Assembly: GCA_030744875.1 (NCBI GenBank)
Contig: JASLPR010000042.1
Coordinates: 1 to 55,000, forward strand
Length of the DNA stretch: 55,000 nucleotides
Reading direction: 5' to 3'
DNA from: Chloroflexota bacterium
GTDB taxonomy: Bacteria; Chloroflexota; UBA11872; VXNJ01
Of this stretch, positions 54,152 through 55,000 are shown in pieces. Both the position numbers and the translations under genes were made by a program. The first letter of the stretch is position 1. Each line of letters begins with the position of its first letter. Below the pieces are notes generated by a model that had not been told where the DNA came from, did no database searches, and saw only the letters and a list, made by a program, of their open reading frames with translations.

Positions 54152-54325
54152 CTCGAGCCGGGCCGGCGTCGCTTGTCGGAAGACGGGCGAAAGTTCCGGA
54201 AAATCGGTGAAGGATCGGGCGACCCGCGGCCCCCGCCGACCGGAATCGCGGGGCCCATCCATAGGGAAGCGCACAGGGTAGGGGCCGGTGGGGGTCGTGG
54301 GGCCGGGCGACGGTGCAACAAAAGG

Positions 54326-54353
54326 TTGTTGGGGGGCTCGACTGATGTATACT
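54326..54353 (+). promoter_or_regulatory. Ribosomal RNA operon promoter
   Basis: TTGTTG (54326-54331) and TATACT (54348-54353) are separated by 16 bp, a good sigma-70 type promoter about 190 bases before the 16S 5' end. The region 54152-54325 before it contains no gene, tRNA or repeat that I can recognise. Confidence 0.7.
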
Positions 54354-54370
54354 CAGATTCTGACAGAGGG

Positions 54371-54411
54371 GCGCAACGTCTTGTGACGCTGCGCCTTTTG
54401 CACCTTAACAA
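54371..54411 (+). other. rRNA leader: terminator-like hairpin followed by boxA-like antitermination site
   Basis: GCGCAACGTC and GACGCTGCGC (54371-54394) form a stem with one mismatch and a TTGT loop, followed by CTTTT, resembling an intrinsic terminator. Directly after it, TGCACCTTAACAA (54399-54411) resembles the boxA antitermination element (TGCTCTTTAACAA) of rRNA leaders. A further stem, CTCCC/GGGAG, lies just before the 16S start. Attenuation or antitermination control of rRNA synthesis is plausible. Confidence 0.5.
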
Positions 54412-54546
54412 CTGAAGAGTGGCCGGAAAGGTTTAGTGTACGGGAGAAATCCCGCGAATTCCGGCGAGTTAGTTAACCGAGTCCGAGCTAGGTGCGGAAA
54501 AAGCTCTTGATTTTCTTATATTCTCCCTTATTGGGAGTGTTGAATT

Positions 54547-55000
<454 letters not shown>

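Overview
The window is a high-GC, densely packed bacterial chromosome segment from what looks like a member of the Chloroflexota. The partial 16S rRNA at the right end (from about 54547) has a Chloroflexota/SAR202-like look in its 5' region, but this was judged by eye without alignment, so phylum is a moderate-confidence call and class is a guess. Gene content fits an aerobic heterotroph: NADH dehydrogenase, heme A biosynthesis for a cytochrome oxidase, a lipoate-dependent pyruvate/2-oxoacid dehydrogenase, and hydroxyacyl-CoA dehydrogenase. Cell-envelope genes include PBP1A, D-Ala-D-Ala ligase, several lipoproteins and polysaccharide enzymes. No phage, IS element, CRISPR array or tRNA was recognised.

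Layout. 1-2241 (minus): start of a nuoABCD operon with overlapping genes, running off the left edge. 2242-2811: regulatory DNA with an inverted repeat and a clear class I cyclic-di-GMP (GEMM) riboswitch on the plus strand, ahead of a secreted clan-A-like glycosidase (2812-4341). 4411-6793 (minus): a lower-GC patch with a 743-residue protein of unknown family and the first ~35 codons of a truncated enolase-superfamily gene. 6975-12555: Eis-like acetyltransferase, LysM/SH3 membrane protein, molybdopterin oxidoreductase, PBP1A. 12632-18913 (plus): TlpA-like thioredoxin, permease-like protein, ThDP enzyme, mannose-1-phosphate guanylyltransferase, VTT-domain protein, RsmC-like methyltransferase. 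18910-25k: zinc alcohol dehydrogenase, recA, universal stress protein, gamma-glutamyltransferase, and a DUF3179 gene interrupted by two in-frame TAG codons. 24964-31159: ddl-pyrE, hydroxyacyl-CoA dehydrogenase, an Rrf2 regulator upstream of ctaA-ctaB, and a second zinc dehydrogenase. 31299-35862 (plus): radical SAM protein, mnmE, and an overlapping HEPN-domain gene.

35864-41891 (minus) is a four-gene polysaccharide-like operon: NYN-domain protein, xylose-isomerase-like barrel, Tat/lipobox glycosidase-like lipoprotein, and a 1025-residue fusion of a glycosidase-like barrel to an O-antigen ligase/polymerase membrane domain. 42271-50804 (plus) is a lipoate/2-oxoacid dehydrogenase block: lipB-lipA-E1alpha-E1beta-E2-DUF362-small unknown-E3. 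It carries nearly everything needed to make and lipoylate the complex. 50841-54151 holds a lipoprotein with a compensated double frameshift, an internally deleted short-chain dehydrogenase, and a polytopic membrane protein. The rRNA promoter, leader and 16S 5' end follow.

The most noteworthy items are the c-di-GMP riboswitch, the glycosidase-Wzy fusion, the mnmE-HEPN overlap, the unusual 16S sequence at the EUB338/341F site, and a recurrent pattern of damaged genes (truncation, nonsense codons, frameshifts, internal deletion).
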